Positions 63,485-64,000 of a stretch of 64,000 nt of DNA are shown here, in pieces (position 1 is the stretch's first letter; every line of letters starts with the position of its first letter). Under the pieces are notes generated by a model. It had not been told where the DNA came from. It searched no databases and worked only from the letters and a program-made list of their open reading frames with translations. Made by a program: the position numbers and the translations under genes. The stretch spans positions 1-64,000 of the forward strand of contig NZ_WMJZ01000017.1 in assembly GCF_009711095.1 (NCBI RefSeq). Direction: 5' to 3'. This DNA is from Intestinirhabdus alba (lineage in GTDB: Bacteria; Pseudomonadota; Gammaproteobacteria; Enterobacterales; Enterobacteriaceae).

Positions 63485-64000
63485 GATCTAACGTCCTCTT
63501 GTGATACCGCCTGCGGCTGGCGAATAACCTGTTGAATAAAGTAGCGGGGGCGGGCGCGAACATCGTTATAGATGCGCCCGATATACTCCCCAAGCAGTCC
63601 CATTCCGACAAACTGAGCGCCAATGAACATAAACAGGACGGCAAACAGCATAAACACCCCTTCCGCCGCCCATTGGGGGCCAAACGCCAGGCGCAGAACC
63701 ACCAGCAGGAAAGCAAAGGCAAAGCCCAGCAGAGCGATAGCGCTGCCGAACACGCTTAACAGGCGCAGCGGCGTGGTGGTCAGGCAGGTCACCAGGTCAT
63801 ACATCAGGTTAATCAGGCGCATAAAGCTGTATTTGGAGTCGCCATGTTCACGCCCGGCGTGGCTTACCGGAATTTCCACCGCCCGGCGGGCGAAGGTATT
63901 CGCCAGGATTGGAATAAAAGTGCTGCGCTCGTGGCAGTTAAGCATGGCGTCGACAATATGACGGCGATAGGCGCGCAGCATACAGCCGTAGTCGCCCATC
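63481..64000 (-). CDS. arnC: Undecaprenyl-phosphate 4-deoxy-4-formamido-L-arabinose transferase ArnC (C-terminal part)
   Basis: The window ends inside this gene. The visible 173 codons correspond to the C-terminal half: [20 protein letters not shown], then the QxxRW-like end of the GT2 domain and two membrane helices ([16 protein letters not shown]..., [16 protein letters not shown]) closing with [20 protein letters not shown]. The full protein transfers the formamido-arabinose to undecaprenyl phosphate. arnB should lie beyond the right edge. Confidence 0.95.
   Translation of the reverse strand, partial: MGDYGCMLRAYRRHIVDAMLNCHERSTFIPILANTFARRAVEIPVSHAGREHGDSKYSFMRLINLMYDLVTCLTTTPLRLLSVFGSAIALLGFAFAFLLVVLRLAFGPQWAAEGVFMLFAVLFMFIGAQFVGMGLLGEYIGRIYNDVRARPRYFIQQVIRQPQAVSQEDVRS

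Overview
The window is a chromosomal segment of a GC-rich member of the Enterobacteriaceae. Almost every protein is a close relative of an Escherichia/Salmonella/Klebsiella protein, and core-gene order follows the terminus-side arrangement with minCDE next to rnd-fadD. I cannot name the species from sequence alone. No rRNA, tRNA, CRISPR array, prophage or insertion sequence was seen.

Layout. 1-40: the first codons of a type VI secretion sheath gene (tssB-like) running off the left edge. 974-2665: periplasmic trehalase. 2783-6567: an accessory operon (SAM methyltransferase, ModD, TonB-dependent receptor) behind a near-perfect ModE operator; this is the most interesting unit here. 6619-12577: cell-wall recycling and lysis (emtA, ldcA), a K+/H+ antiporter with a structured leader (cvrA), and D-alanine catabolism (dadAX). 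12884-19498: ycgB, fadR, nhaB, dsbB, ycgN, ycgM, ycgL. 19829-21639: minCDE. 21911-34489: rnd, fadD, slp-family lipoprotein, tsaB, yoaA, yoaB, yoaH, pabB, nudL, sdaA, yoaE. 34935-38125: the mannose PTS manXYZ and yobD. 38244-39105: the manganese exporter mntP with a Fur-box-like site and a yybP-ykoY riboswitch. 39102-47375, all leftward: rlmA, cspC, a shortened yobF, yebO, mgrB, kdgR, htpX, prc, proQ, msrC. 47683-53788, rightward: letAB, rsmF, yebV, yebW. 53902-58150: a repeat-rich stretch with an orphan hexapeptide acyltransferase, ugd, and an unusual reductase gene. 58215-64000: the arn (pmr) lipid A aminoarabinose operon, leftward, entering at arnC.

Functional links. ugd makes UDP-glucuronate, the substrate of ArnA, so lipid A modification genes are grouped at the right end. 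mgrB encodes the feedback inhibitor of PhoQ, the sensor that helps control arn expression in relatives. ManXYZ, SdaA, DadAX, FadD/FadR and KdgR are carbon and nitrogen catabolism functions. MntP, CvrA and NhaB handle ions.

Two families of small non-coding dispersed repeats occur. Family A has imperfect terminal inverted repeats ending in TATACCC. Family B has ends built on TGGCCCATCAGG. They sit in intergenic gaps, including directly upstream of minC and around the acyltransferase and ugd/arn genes. Several genes need non-ATG starts (cvrA and rnd TTG; emtA, fadD, sdaA, manX, mgrB, rsmF GTG).
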